From positions 1 through 34,441 of the forward strand of contig JAJEIP010000139.1 of assembly GCA_022827885.1 (NCBI GenBank): 34,441 nt of DNA. Direction: 5' to 3'. Under the pieces are notes generated by a model. It searched no databases and was not told where the DNA came from. It worked only from the letters and a program-made list of their open reading frames with translations. The position numbers were made by a program, and so were the translations under genes. Each line of letters starts with the position of its first letter. Position 1 is the first letter of the stretch. The DNA comes from Candidatus Poribacteria bacterium (GTDB lineage: Bacteria; Poribacteria; WGA-4E; WGA-3G). Below, one piece after another: positions 1 through 9,300 of the stretch.

Positions 1-840
1 CATGGATCTATGGACATCACTGGAACGGATACCGTGATTTCGCAAATTATTGCCGAGATCCTGACGGTGCCGTATGAAAGCGTCACGATTCGACGCGGTG
101 ATACAGATTCCGCCCCGTATTCTACCGGTTCCGGTGGGAGTGTTGTTACTTTCACAATGGGTAACACTGCAAAGTTGGCAGCGGAAGACGCGCACCAACG
201 GATTCTTGAACTCGCCTCAGAGCGACTCAATATGAATGTGGACAACCTTGAACTCAAAGAGGGGGCTGTCCATGTTGTTACCGCAGATCCGCCGAAATCC
301 ATTTCGTTAGGTGAGCTTGCGGCGTATAGTTTGTCCACAACCGGCGGTCCTATCGTTGGGAAAGGTTCCTTCGCTCGACAACCCAGCACACCGGCGCTCG
401 CAGCGCAGATTGCGAAAGTCGAAGTAGACCCGGACACCGGCAGAACGCGAGTCCTCAAACTTATCGCTTCGCAGGATGTCGGCTACGCCATCAACCCGAT
501 GGCTGTTGAAGGGCAAATCGAAGGGGGCACAGTCCAAGGTTACGCTTGGGCAATGATGGAAGAGATGCAGTACGGCGAAAACGGTAACGTTAATCCCGGC
601 TTTGTTGATTACCGCGTCCCAACCTCAGCGGATCTCCCAACCGTCGAGTCTGTCATTGTTGAAGTGCCCGCACCCAACGGTCCCTATGGTGCCAAGGGTG
701 TTGGTGAACCCCCGATCACGCCAACATTGGCTACGATGGCAAACGCAGTCAAAGATGCCATCGGTGTGCGGGTTACCGAATTGCCGATCAAGCCAGAGAA
801 GGTTGTCCAGGCATTGAAGAGCAACGGACATAGCACGTAG
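1..840 (+). CDS. Molybdenum hydroxylase large subunit, C-terminal part (5' truncated)
   Basis: This is the C-terminal 279 residues of a xanthine dehydrogenase / CO dehydrogenase / aldehyde oxidase family molybdopterin-binding subunit. The frame is open to base 1, so the gene begins before the window and the ATG at 10 is probably internal. Visible family signatures are the stretch QDVGYAINPMAVEGQIEGG (about residues 157-175) and the final AKGVGEPPI. The Glu of GVGEPP, codon 706-708, corresponds to the catalytic base of the family. Such enzymes hydroxylate aldehydes, purines or aromatic compounds, usually together with FAD and 2Fe-2S subunits encoded nearby. The substrate cannot be told from this part. 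Two hairpins follow the stop codon. Confidence 0.9.
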   Translation, partial: HGSMDITGTDTVISQIIAEILTVPYESVTIRRGDTDSAPYSTGSGGSVVTFTMGNTAKLAAEDAHQRILELASERLNMNVDNLELKEGAVHVVTADPPKSISLGELAAYSLSTTGGPIVGKGSFARQPSTPALAAQIAKVEVDPDTGRTRVLKLIASQDVGYAINPMAVEGQIEGGTVQGYAWAMMEEMQYGENGNVNPGFVDYRVPTSADLPTVESVIVEVPAPNGPYGAKGVGEPPITPTLATMANAVKDAIGVRVTELPIKPEKVVQALKSNGHST

Positions 841-859
841 TTCGTCTAATGGCAGTTTT

Positions 860-881
860 TGCGAGGCATTCGTGCCTCGCA
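860..881. repeat. Perfect hairpin with TTCG loop
   Basis: The arms TGCGAGGCA and TGCCTCGCA (9 bp, perfect) enclose the loop TTCG, which is the stable UUCG tetraloop in RNA. It lies 20 bases after the molybdenum hydroxylase stop. There is no T-run after it on the plus strand, so it is a hairpin or palindromic repeat rather than a classical intrinsic terminator. It could still stabilise the 3' end of the transcript. Confidence 0.6.
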
Positions 882-896
882 CACGCACATCCAAAT

Positions 897-931
897 ATAG
901 ATAGGTGCACAGTGGAAGTGTACCTATCTAT
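897..931 (+). terminator. Possible terminator hairpin after molybdenum hydroxylase
   Basis: The 14-base arms ATAGATAGGTGCAC and GTGTACCTATCTAT pair with a single G-T wobble around the 7-base loop AGTGGAA. It is followed by an AT-rich stretch (TTAGTAAATTTG) rather than a clean T-run. The placement, 57 bases after the stop of the upstream gene and before an unrelated small gene, suggests transcript termination or 3'-end protection. Confidence 0.4.
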
Positions 932-1006
932 TAGTAAATTTGTGAAAAAGGAGAAAGGCGTTTCCTCTGTTGACTGAGGTCAAAGGTTTCTACGCCTGAC
1001 ACATTG

Positions 1007-1234
1007 ATGACCCCACTTCTTAAAAAAGTGCTCAGCGAAGTCTATAAACTGCAACCTGAAGAACAGGATGCTATTGCTGCTGTGATTCTTGAGGAATTGG
1101 AGGACGAAAGGCAATGGCAGGAGACTTTTGCTGAATCACAAGATAAACTTGCCCAACTCGCGCGTAAAGTCCGTGCTGACATTAAGGCAGGACGGATCAA
1201 AAATATGGGAATTGACGAGTTTGACTCTAAATAA
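1007..1234 (+). CDS. Lone antitoxin-like small protein
   Basis: A 75-residue, charged, helix-rich protein. It aligns along its length with the antitoxin encoded at 4778-5008: both have a LEDE-x-x-W-x-E-x-F/S block near residue 35, then a Q-x-L-x-x-x-A-R helix, an xI-x-x-G segment and an acidic end with an M-x-x-D pattern. That paralogue sits directly upstream of a RelE/ParE-like toxin; this one is followed 28 bases later by a hydrolase and no toxin is visible. ATG at 1007 is preferred to the adjoining TTG at 1004; no strong Shine-Dalgarno is seen. It may be a solitary antitoxin, either a relic or one acting in trans. The functional label is by analogy only. Confidence 0.6.
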   Translation: MTPLLKKVLSEVYKLQPEEQDAIAAVILEELEDERQWQETFAESQDKLAQLARKVRADIKAGRIKNMGIDEFDSK

Positions 1235-1262
1235 AGCATTACTTTTGGAACCTAAAAAACTT

Positions 1263-1979
1263 ATGTTTGGTGAAATTAGAAACGAACACGATGAACGTCT
1301 TGACTATACTTTTCACGAAGGCGAAGGCGACAGAGTTGTGGTGATTGGACACGGCGTCACCGGCAACAAGGACAGACCCGCACTCATCGCTTTAGCAGAG
1401 GGGCTCGCGGATGCTGGTATCTCTGCGCTGCGCTTCTCCTTCTCCGGTAACGGTGAATCGGAGGGTGCCTTTACGGATTCCACTATCACAAAAGAGGTGG
1501 CAGACCTCGGCAGCGTCATTGACGCACTTGATGAATACAACGTCTGCTACGTCGGGCACAGCATGGGGGGTGCGGTGGGGGTCCTGCGTACTTCCACCGA
1601 TGAACGCATACACACACTCGTCTCGCTTGCGGGGATGGTGCATACGAAAGCGTTTGCAGAACGTGAATTCGGAGATGCCACACCCGATGCGGGTTTTATG
1701 TGGGATGAACCCGACTGTCCGCTCTCACAAGCCTATGTAGATGACATGGCAACGATAGACAGTGTCGCAAAGAACGCGAGTAAATTTACGGTTCCATGGC
1801 TGTTGGTTCACGGCACAGAGGACGATATCGTTCCCATTGAAGATAGCCACGACATCCTACAATACGCAAACGAGGATACAGAGCTTCTCGAACTACCGGG
1901 CGTAGACCACGTCTTTTCTGGTGACGGTACTGCTGTTATGGTTGAAAAGGTTGTCGCGTGGATTCGTCGGCACCTGTAA
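1263..1979 (+). CDS. Alpha/beta hydrolase (serine hydrolase)
   Basis: A 238-residue cytosolic alpha/beta-hydrolase-fold protein with no signal peptide. It shows an oxyanion-region IGHGVTGNKDR segment, the nucleophile elbow GHSMGG, an acid in HGTEDDIVPIED and the catalytic His in the late VDHVF motif. The family cleaves esters, thioesters or peptides, and the compact size and the GHGVTGNKD opening resemble small acyl-esterase or feruloyl-esterase-like members. The exact substrate is unknown. ATG at 1263 was chosen because the frame upstream of it overlaps the antitoxin gene and shows no family sequence. The Shine-Dalgarno is weak (GGA 14 bases before). It probably follows the small gene 1007-1234 on one transcript. 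Confidence 0.85.
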   Translation: MFGEIRNEHDERLDYTFHEGEGDRVVVIGHGVTGNKDRPALIALAEGLADAGISALRFSFSGNGESEGAFTDSTITKEVADLGSVIDALDEYNVCYVGHSMGGAVGVLRTSTDERIHTLVSLAGMVHTKAFAEREFGDATPDAGFMWDEPDCPLSQAYVDDMATIDSVAKNASKFTVPWLLVHGTEDDIVPIEDSHDILQYANEDTELLELPGVDHVFSGDGTAVMVEKVVAWIRRHL

Positions 1980-2060
1980 TTAGCTTATCTTGTAATATGT
2001 GATAAACATCTTTTATACTGAAAGCCGCTGCTGCTTTGTCCATGTCAAAATGAGAAGAGG

Positions 2061-2085
2061 TTTGTAGTAGCGCAATTCATTGCGC
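2061..2085. repeat. Short palindromic repeat beginning TTTGTAG
   Basis: TTTGTAGTA leads into a 6-bp perfect hairpin GCGCAA/TTGCGC with loop TTCA. Elements at 6269 and 12202 also start TTGTAG or TTTGTAG and then fold back, so this looks like a dispersed REP-like intergenic repeat family. It lies directly before the restriction endonuclease gene. Confidence 0.45.
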
Positions 2086-2109
2086 ATCCACAGGCACGAG
2101 GAAAGACTT

Positions 2110-2709
2110 GTGATATCAGATCTAAATAATTTTTTCAAAGATTTGTTGGATTGGGAAGGACAACAGTATCGTCAACTTATTCATCAATGGCCCCAGGATT
2201 TGCGTGATACAATCCTATTGGCATTTGAAGATGCTGTTTCAAAAGCATCAGTCAAAGGTTCTATTTGTCAACTTAAACCAGGAAGTTCGAACCAGTCAAT
2301 TGGAAACCAAGTAGAGAAATATATCGTTCCCATGCTTGATAGCGATCTCTCAGAATTTTCAATTTCTAAGTGTAGCGGTTCTGGTTATCCAGACCAGACG
2401 CTGATCCAGCAATCTACGGACCTTCACATTCCACTTGAAATGAAAGCGACAGCTAAGTGGAATAAAAAGGATACTATCCGACGCGTATTAACAGGTTCAT
2501 CCCAGAAACTCCGCACTCAATTCTCTGCATCTATTTACCACCTTCTTTTAACAGTGCTTTATTCCAAGCAAGACGACGAAGATTTCGCTATAATTGACAC
2601 AATCCGATTAGACTTTCTTGAACCGACAACGACTGTTAACGTCAAACTTGAAGCGTCTGTGAACCACAAAATCTTGGTAAACAAGCAGCACTATAGTAGA
2701 GTATTTTAG
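2110..2709 (+). CDS. Type II restriction endonuclease, PD-(D/E)XK type
   Basis: A 199-residue protein carrying a recognisable PD-(D/E)XK nuclease core. There is a helical GNQVE (residues 65-69), then YPD (93-95) with the metal-binding Asp, then PLEMK (108-112) with the Glu-x-Lys pair. It would cut double-stranded DNA at the site protected by the methyltransferase encoded 32 bases downstream. GTG at 2110 is preferred because GAGGAAAG lies 5-12 bases upstream. A TTG at 2080 in the same frame would add ten residues drawn from a palindromic repeat. The recognition sequence cannot be deduced. Base composition is slightly more AT-rich than the flanking metabolic genes, which fits acquisition. Confidence 0.8.
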   Translation: MISDLNNFFKDLLDWEGQQYRQLIHQWPQDLRDTILLAFEDAVSKASVKGSICQLKPGSSNQSIGNQVEKYIVPMLDSDLSEFSISKCSGSGYPDQTLIQQSTDLHIPLEMKATAKWNKKDTIRRVLTGSSQKLRTQFSASIYHLLLTVLYSKQDDEDFAIIDTIRLDFLEPTTTVNVKLEASVNHKILVNKQHYSRVF

Positions 2710-2741
2710 TCCACGATTTTCTTCCAAAAGGGAATATCTTC

Positions 2742-3893
2742 ATGGCAATGCAATTAGTTGTTGATTTCAATAGACCCAGCGATTATACGGTTCATCTCCC
2801 TACCCATGTAGACGAATTTTGGACATCGAAACAGCGCACTGGGCATTCCCTGCACGAAGTATCCTATCGCGCCTGTTACAAACCGCAGTTACCCGAATGT
2901 TTCATCAAGAAGTTCTGCAAAGCAGCAGCTGTCGTCTACGATCCGTTTATGGGGCGTGGGACAACCCTGATAGAAGCGCAACTGCACGGACATCGTGTGA
3001 TCGGCAATGATGTCAATCCGTTGGCGAAAATTCTCACGGCACCGCGTCTGAGCCCACCGACATTAGAGCAGATCGAAGCGCGATTACACGAAATTCATCT
3101 CTCGACTGAGGCAGAAGTCGATACGGAACTACTCGTATTTTTTCACGAAGATACACTCCGAGAGATTTACGGCTGGCGGACGTATTTCCAACAGGAACGC
3201 TTTGACGCTGTGGATGCATGGTTGCAAATGGTCGCGTGTAGCCGTTTGACCGGACATTCTACCGGTTTTTTTTCGGTTTTCACCCTGCCGCCGAATTTAG
3301 CCACCTCAATTGTGGCACAGCGGAAAATCAATGCGAAACGGAATCAGGTCCCCGAATATCGGAACACGAAGGAACTCATACTCCGAAAATCTAAGCAATT
3401 ATTGCGGCATAGCCTGCCAGACTGTTTTCGGAGGGATGACGCGATACTGCTGACCGAATCCGCCGATAATACGCCCCAAATAGTAGATGCATCGGTTGAC
3501 TTGGTTGTCACTTCACCACCCTTCCTTGATACGATTGACTATATGCAAGACAACTGGTTACGGATGTGGTTTTGTGGTATAGAGATTGAACAGGGTAAAA
3601 TTTGGCAACTGAAGTCGCTGGAGGATTGGGTCGCTCGGATGACAAAGGTCTTAGCGGAGCTCTATCGGGTTTTGAAACACGGAGGACGGATAGCGTTTGA
3701 AGTTGGAGAGGTTCGTAATGGAACAGTCTTTTTAGAAAATGCCGTTGTCAAAGCATCGCTTGATGTGGGACTTGTGCCTGAAACGCTCATGATTAACGCG
3801 CAGCGTTTCACGAAAACAGCGAATTGCTGGGGGGTCTCCAATAATAAGAAGGGCACAAACAGCAATCGAATTGTTATTTTGAAAAAAGGTTGA
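2742..3893 (+). CDS. Site-specific DNA methyltransferase, probably N4-cytosine
   Basis: A 383-residue amino-methyltransferase. The AdoMet-binding motif I, YDPFMGRGTTLIEA, is at residues 66-79. It is followed by GNDVNPLA, whose Asp probably contacts AdoMet. The catalytic motif IV, VTSPPFLDTIDY, is at about 256-267. SPPF rather than NPPY or DPPY points to N4-methylcytosine, although some N6-adenine enzymes of this layout exist. Motif I comes before motif IV with about 180 residues between, so target recognition may lie in the middle. The ATG at 2742 has a good Shine-Dalgarno (AAGGGAA). The pairing with the nuclease just upstream makes a complete type II restriction-modification system. Confidence 0.88.
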   Translation: MAMQLVVDFNRPSDYTVHLPTHVDEFWTSKQRTGHSLHEVSYRACYKPQLPECFIKKFCKAAAVVYDPFMGRGTTLIEAQLHGHRVIGNDVNPLAKILTAPRLSPPTLEQIEARLHEIHLSTEAEVDTELLVFFHEDTLREIYGWRTYFQQERFDAVDAWLQMVACSRLTGHSTGFFSVFTLPPNLATSIVAQRKINAKRNQVPEYRNTKELILRKSKQLLRHSLPDCFRRDDAILLTESADNTPQIVDASVDLVVTSPPFLDTIDYMQDNWLRMWFCGIEIEQGKIWQLKSLEDWVARMTKVLAELYRVLKHGGRIAFEVGEVRNGTVFLENAVVKASLDVGLVPETLMINAQRFTKTANCWGVSNNKKGTNSNRIVILKKG

Positions 3894-3934
3894 AAAATTT
3901 CAAAGCTTTGTCGCAAACTTTGGAGAAATTAATT

Positions 3935-4759
3935 ATGTCAACACCTCGACTCTCAGTCTCAACGTGGAGTTTGCATCGACAACTCGGAAAACCCGGATTC
4001 ACCGGACCCGCGCATGACATGCAAATCCCTATCGAAACCCATAACAAGGGACCTATTCCGCTCTTGGAATTACCCGGACGTGTCGCCGAATTCGGCATTA
4101 ACACCTTGGAGATTTGTCATTTCCATCTGCCTTCTGTAGAGAAAACCTACCTCGCTGAACTCCGTGCTGCGCTCGCAGCTGCAGACGTTGAGCTTTTCTC
4201 TCTACTGATTGATGATGGCGACATCACCCACTCGTCTGACGCAGCACGCGACATCGCATGGATTGAAAAGTGGATTGATATCGCTGGTAACCTCGGTGCA
4301 ACGTGCGCACGTGTCATTGGCGGTAAAGCCGACCCATCCCCAGAAACCGTGGCGCAGAGTCGCGGGGTCCTCGCACAACTCACCGAACGGGCGGACACCG
4401 CGGGTATCCGTTTGATGAGCGAGAACTGGTTCTCTATCTTCTCGACACCTGAGAACGTCAACACCATTTTAAGTGGATTAGACGGTAAGGTAGGACTCTG
4501 TCTCGATTTCGGGAATTGGCGTGGCGATACAAAATATGAAGATCTCGCCGCGATCGCCTCGTGGGCAGAATCGTGTCATACCAAAGCACATTTCGCTGCA
4601 CCGCGTGAGATGGACAAGGAAGATTACGTGCAGTGCCTTGATCTCGCCCAAAAAGCCGGTTTCGCTGGACCCCATACGCTGATCTACGACGGACCCGGTG
4701 ATGACGAATGGGAAGGCTTGGCGATTGAACGCGAAGTCGTGAATCCGTACCTCAATTAA
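3935..4759 (+). CDS. Sugar phosphate isomerase/epimerase (TIM barrel)
   Basis: A 274-residue cytosolic protein of the xylose isomerase-like / AP endonuclease 2 superfamily. Typical elements are TLEICHFHLP (first metal-region Glu), the RVIGG strand, LMSENW (second Glu), CLDFGN (Asp) and KAHF (His). These residues usually bind a divalent metal used for aldose-ketose isomerisation or epimerisation. The ATG at 3935 has GGAG 9 bases upstream, and the longer frame from 3890 overlaps the methyltransferase stop. It follows the methyltransferase by only 41 bases, so a metabolic gene now sits directly behind a restriction module. The substrate is unknown. Confidence 0.85.
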   Translation: MSTPRLSVSTWSLHRQLGKPGFTGPAHDMQIPIETHNKGPIPLLELPGRVAEFGINTLEICHFHLPSVEKTYLAELRAALAAADVELFSLLIDDGDITHSSDAARDIAWIEKWIDIAGNLGATCARVIGGKADPSPETVAQSRGVLAQLTERADTAGIRLMSENWFSIFSTPENVNTILSGLDGKVGLCLDFGNWRGDTKYEDLAAIASWAESCHTKAHFAAPREMDKEDYVQCLDLAQKAGFAGPHTLIYDGPGDDEWEGLAIEREVVNPYLN

Positions 4760-4777
4760 GACTGGGAGGATCCAAGG

Positions 4778-5008
4778 ATGGCTTCTAATGCTATTGCTAC
4801 GATTACCCGAATGATGGAGGCGCTACCTGAAGCGTCGCAAAATCAAATTGTAGAGCATTTGCGTGAGTATATTGCTGAGTTAGAGGATGAACTTCGTTGG
4901 GAAGCTTCCTTCAACAGGACGCAAGAGCAACTCGTTGCGGCTGCTCGTCAGGCAAAACAGGAAATCGCTGAAGGAAAAGCCGAACCAATGGATTTGGATC
5001 GGTTATGA
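4778..5008 (+). CDS. Type II antitoxin (partner of RelE/ParE-like toxin)
   Basis: A 76-residue, acidic, mostly helical protein with no recognisable DNA-binding domain name. Its role is assigned from position. It starts with a strong Shine-Dalgarno (GGGAGG, 4763-4768), and its TGA overlaps the ATG of the toxin as ATGA at 5005-5008, the usual translational coupling in antitoxin-toxin pairs. It is related in sequence to the orphan protein at 1007-1234, sharing LEDE-x-x-W-x-x-SF and the spacing of the C-terminal helices. It would bind and neutralise the toxin and probably repress the pair's promoter. Confidence 0.78.
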   Translation: MASNAIATITRMMEALPEASQNQIVEHLREYIAELEDELRWEASFNRTQEQLVAAARQAKQEIAEGKAEPMDLDRL

Positions 5009-5271
5009 AATCGGTAACGTTACCTTCATTTTGGGCAGCTTATCGAACTCTTGATCAAACGCTTAAAGATCAAGCCAAAAAGGCTTATCGATTGTGGATT
5101 TCCAATCCCTTTCATAATTCTTTACGTTTCAAGTGCATTAATAGCGAGGAAGATATTTGGGCCGTAAGAATCACTAGAAGTTATCGTGCTGTTGGTATCC
5201 TGAAAGACAACACGGTCACATGGTTTTGGATAGGGCATCACGACGATTACGAACGTTTTTTCGGGGGATAG
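5005..5271 (+). CDS. RelE/ParE-family toxin
   Basis: An 88-residue basic protein. Family-like features are an N-terminal FWAAYRTL helix, KAYRLWISNPFHNSLRFKCI leading to the beta-sheet, the WAVRITRSYRAVG strand with paired Arg residues, and the terminal WFWIGHHDDYERFF. The last motif is typical of RelE/HigB-like ribosome-dependent mRNA interferases, in which an H-x-D-Y-x-x-F end is common. Translation is coupled to the antitoxin by a four-base overlap. The target (mRNA cleavage or, as in ParE, gyrase) cannot be settled by eye, but the Arg pair and the His-Asp-Tyr end favour the RelE side. Confidence 0.82.
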   Translation: MKSVTLPSFWAAYRTLDQTLKDQAKKAYRLWISNPFHNSLRFKCINSEEDIWAVRITRSYRAVGILKDNTVTWFWIGHHDDYERFFGG

Positions 5272-5404
5272 CCATATCCCGTTTTCATAAGAATCTCCCT
5301 TTGCGGTTGTTCACTTGATCCAAAACACTAAGTCGGTAATGTAATGGAGGACGGGTCTTGAGTGAAAAGCGTCAAAGCCCGAACCACTTGATTTCTCTGC
5401 AAGG

Positions 5405-5410
5405 TATAAT
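5405..5410 (+). promoter_or_regulatory. -10 box placed for a leaderless start
   Basis: A perfect TATAAT lies six bases before the ATG of the DUF6807 gene at 5417, so transcription would begin at or next to the A of the start codon. No good -35 box is seen at 16-18 bases, and no Shine-Dalgarno fits between. The call rests on the -10 alone. Confidence 0.45.
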
Positions 5411-5416
5411 TAAAAA

Positions 5417-6259
5417 ATGTTTTCACTTTCACAGACACAACACAGTTTAACCATTGCTTGGGACGGACAAGAGGTCTTGGGCTACCATTTTCCTGAAGAC
5501 GGTAACCGTCCCTTTTGCCACCCATTAAATTTGCCCGGTGCCCCACCGCTCACGATGAACGAACCCGGTGACCATGTCCACCATCAGGGTCTATGGGTGG
5601 CATGGAAAAAGGTCAACGAAGTCAACTTTTGGGAACAACCGGCACCCGGTAGCGATCCAACAGGCTTCGGTAAAATCGTCCATCAGCGGATTGTTTCACA
5701 AAATGCAGATGCCGACAGCGCGAGTTTAACGACAGAAAACGCGTGGATAGATTGGCAAGGTACGACGCATCTAACGGAGAAACGAGAGATAACCGTTCAT
5801 CCACCCACAACGGATGCGATGCAGATTTCCGTGTCAATAACGTTGCAGCCGAACGAGCGAGAAGTCGTTTTGGATCTGCGGCGCGGTGAACCCGGAGCAG
5901 ACGGCAGATTCTACAGCGGTATGGCGATCCGATTCGACAATATCATCACACCGGGGCACCTGTTGGATGCCGATGGACGCACTGAACCCATGGACATCTT
6001 CGGCAAACAGAGCCGTTGGTGCAGTTTCACTTCACAACATCCCACTGACGACAAAACTTATGGTGTCGCCATCGTCGACCATCCCGATAATCCTCGGTAT
6101 CCGACGACGTGGTGGGTGCGCAACCGAGAGAATTACTGTTTAATCCATCCTTCACTCGTTTACTACGAGCCGCTCCATCTTGCATCCGATGAAACCTTGA
6201 AGTTGCAGTATCGCGTGGTCCTCTATCGCGGCGAACCCGACGCAGCGTCATTTAAGTAG
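5417..6259 (+). CDS. DUF6807 (PmoA-like) family protein
   Basis: A 280-residue beta-rich protein. The hallmark is the N-terminal HPLNLPGAPPLTMNEPGDHVHHQGLW (about residues 35-60) with paired His, followed by FWE and later FYSGMAIRFDN and a WWVRNRENYCLIHPS segment. The family is annotated as 'methane oxygenase PmoA' by historical error and has nothing to do with particulate methane oxidation. Members are frequent in polysaccharide-degrading Planctomycetes, Bacteroidetes and Poribacteria, near oxidoreductases and sulfatases. The conserved His residues suggest a metal or sugar site. There is no signal peptide. The function is not established. Confidence 0.85.
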   Translation: MFSLSQTQHSLTIAWDGQEVLGYHFPEDGNRPFCHPLNLPGAPPLTMNEPGDHVHHQGLWVAWKKVNEVNFWEQPAPGSDPTGFGKIVHQRIVSQNADADSASLTTENAWIDWQGTTHLTEKREITVHPPTTDAMQISVSITLQPNEREVVLDLRRGEPGADGRFYSGMAIRFDNIITPGHLLDADGRTEPMDIFGKQSRWCSFTSQHPTDDKTYGVAIVDHPDNPRYPTTWWVRNRENYCLIHPSLVYYEPLHLASDETLKLQYRVVLYRGEPDAASFK

Positions 6260-6268
6260 AGAGTATTG

Positions 6269-6295
6269 TTGTAGCATAACCTGTTAGGTTGTGCT
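6269..6295. repeat. Palindromic repeat beginning TTGTAGC
   Basis: TTGTAGCATAACCT and AGGTTGTGCT fold with ten paired positions (one G-T wobble) around a GTT loop at 6273-6295. The TTGTAGC opening matches elements near 2061 and 12202. The hairpin separates the DUF6807 gene from the restriction-methylation gene and could also act as a weak 3'-end structure. Confidence 0.5.
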
Positions 6296-6335
6296 TGTGT
6301 GTTTATTGTCTGAATCTCGGATTTTCAGGGTTTAT

Positions 6336-9300
6336 ATGGCAAACAGTGAAAATACCATTACAACGGTGTTTGTAAATATACTCCGTCACATGCGAGATGC
6401 GTGGAGTGTCAACGAGCAAATTACAAGACCGTTTCTCAATGCTACAAAAAAGCCTGACGCGATCGTCACTGAAACAGGGCGAAATCCCATCGTCATTGAG
6501 GTGAAGATAGATGGTGACACGCCGAATCTTTCAGGTGAGATACAGGCAGAAGCACATTTCGGAATGCTTCTCGATCCGAGTATCTTTGCGGAACTCACCT
6601 ACAATACCATTGAGAACGTTCTGCGCGTCCGCATGCCTGCCCGATTTAGAACGATGCCCCAGGATAAAATTGAGTCGGAGATGCAAAGGGCAGAGGACAT
6701 CGCCTACATACTTCTCAATAAACTGGAACCAGAGCGCGAACCGGAACCGGATCAGGTTCTGTTCATCGCTGAATCGGAACCTACTAACGAGAGAGAACCC
6801 GAATCTTTCCCGCAAAGCGGTTGGTTGAGAGGGAGTGTCGCCGACATCGCAACCGCTATCCGCGTCAGAGCAACTCCCATTTCTAAAATAGATGCCGCCG
6901 CTGATTTATTGGAAAAACGGATAGAAATCGCCGCGCAGCAACTTGAGACAGCCATTAAAGAGCGTCCGAGCATCGGCGCAGAAATAGAGGCAATCCTTTT
7001 TCAGAAAGCGGGTGAACAGACCTCACGGATGGCGATGCTTATCGTCACCAACGCCTTTGTATTCCAAAGTGTTCTCGCGGGTAAACCTGAAATGGAACGG
7101 GTTATGTCCCTCAAACGGATGCTGTCTGACAATGCGAGACGGCTCCGCTACGAACAGGTTATCGCGGGATGGGACATCATTCTTAAGGTAAATTACCGTC
7201 CAATTTTCCATGTTGCCAAACGGCTCATAGCGGCAATCGCAACTGATGATGAACTCGTTGATAGGATCTTGGCAACCCTTTGTGATACTGCGAAGGAGTT
7301 AGTTGATCAGCGACTCACACAGGTTCATGAACTCGCTGGGACGGTCTTCCAACGTCTGATTGTTGACAGAAAGTATGTCAAAGCGAACTATACGCGTCTT
7401 GAATCTGTTGCGTTGTTGTCTGCCTTAGTCCTTCCCAAAACGCAAGGGAATGTGAGCGAATTGAAGGTGGCGGATTTTGCATGCGGGACGGGGTCCCTTC
7501 TCAACGGTGTCTATCAGCGTATTCTCGAACTGCATGAGCAAGCTGGTGGCAAAGGTAGCCGCATTCATACACAGATGGTGGAGAAGAATCTCGTTGGCTG
7601 CGATGTTATGCCCAACGCCAGCCACCTCACTGCCTCTCTTCTGACGAGCATTTATCCTGACTTAAAAATCGGTAACACCCGAATCCACACGATGCCGTAT
7701 GGTAAACAAAAAGACGGGACTTACGCCCTCGGTGCCCTTGACTTGTTTGATATCCCTGAAGGAACGCTTCCTCTTCCAATGATGGGAACAGAAATTCAGC
7801 AAGTCGGCGGAGAAGACGACACAACGGTGATGACACAACACGAATTTCACCACAACGAGTTTGATGTTGTTGTCCTAAATCCACCCTTTACGAGACCTGA
7901 TTCTGATCCTAACAGTAATACACCTAAAGCCGTGTTCAAAGGAAGCGACAGGGGCAAAGATGAAGAGAAAAAAATGCGGAAGGCACGAGGGCAAAAAGAT
8001 TGGCGGGTTGGAGATGGGAATGCTGGACTTCCTTCCGACTTTGTTGACCTTGCAGATAGGATGCTGAAGACAAGTGGTAAAAGCAGAATGGGCTTTATCT
8101 TACCCGCTACGTGTCTTACAACCGCGGACTGGCGAAAAGTGAGGAATATGTGGGCGGCCGAATACCACGATGTGATTGTGATTACCATCGCAGATGCCAA
8201 GGGTGAAAGTTGTGCTTTCTCTGCTGATACGAGTATGGCGGAATGTATAGTCGTAGCAACTAAAGGAAGGAAAACCGATAACACAGGCAGAGGCACATTT
8301 ATATCCCTAAATCACCGCCCGCGAAGTGTCTTGGAAGCATTGGAGGTAGCCAATGCTATCCATAGGCTTGAGAGGATCCGACGATTAGAAAATGAACCGG
8401 GCGGAGGAGATCTGCTCAAAGCGGGTGACGAACCACTTGGACATGCCCTCAATTCCCCATTATGGATGGATAAGTCATGGGAAGCAGTACGTATCAAGGA
8501 GATGGCGTTAATCCAGTCCGCGCACCGTTTAACAAACGGTGAGATGTGGTTGCCAACACAAACAACGCCCTTGGAAATTCCTATCTGCTTGGTCAATGAT
8601 ATTGCAAAGGTGAGTGCTAGCCATCGAGATATTTTTGAGAAGGGGGAGCGAGGCGCGTTTGATAAAGAAAAAGGCTATACAGACACCGATCTCTATCCAG
8701 GTTTATGGAATGTTAACTCCCCTATACAAAGGGCAATGGTCGTTGAACCCGATTGCCATCTCATCACGCGCCCCAACCGCCACAAAAAAGCCCAGATAAT
8801 ACTTTCGCATAGCGGACGTGTACATTTTAACGTAGATATGAGGTTCAATTCCAATTCGCTGGGAGTTCTCTTCACAGAAAAACCTACTCTTGGGATAAGT
8901 TCATTACCCAACGTTGTATTAAAAAAGCAGGTTTACGATTATGTTTGGACGCTCTGGGGCAATTCAACATTAGGTCTGCTCCTCCAGTGGGCGCATAGCG
9001 GGAAACAACAACCGGGTAGAGGTAGGAGTTCAAGGACTGCCTTACTCCAAATGCCTACATTGGATGTTCGGTGTCTATCGGATAAGGCATTGGCGAATGC
9101 TGAGCATATTTTCCATATCCTGAAACATCAGCGGATGTTGCCCTTCAACGAGGCAAAACATGATCCCGTGCGCCACGAACTTGATCGTCTTTTGTTGAGC
9201 GAAGTGCTGGATATAACGACCGAGGACGCACACAATGCCATGCATCGCCTCCGCGAATTGTTGTGTGCCGAACCGAGTATCCACGGCGGCAAAAAATCCC

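Noticed and set aside
2080-2109. TTG start for the restriction endonuclease
   Set aside because: The extra ten codons lie in a palindromic repeat and have no ribosome site; GTG at 2110 has GAGGAAAG at proper distance.
5417-6259. Particulate methane monooxygenase subunit (name 'PmoA')
   Set aside because: The family name is a historical mislabel; the protein is soluble and lacks the membrane helices of true PmoA.
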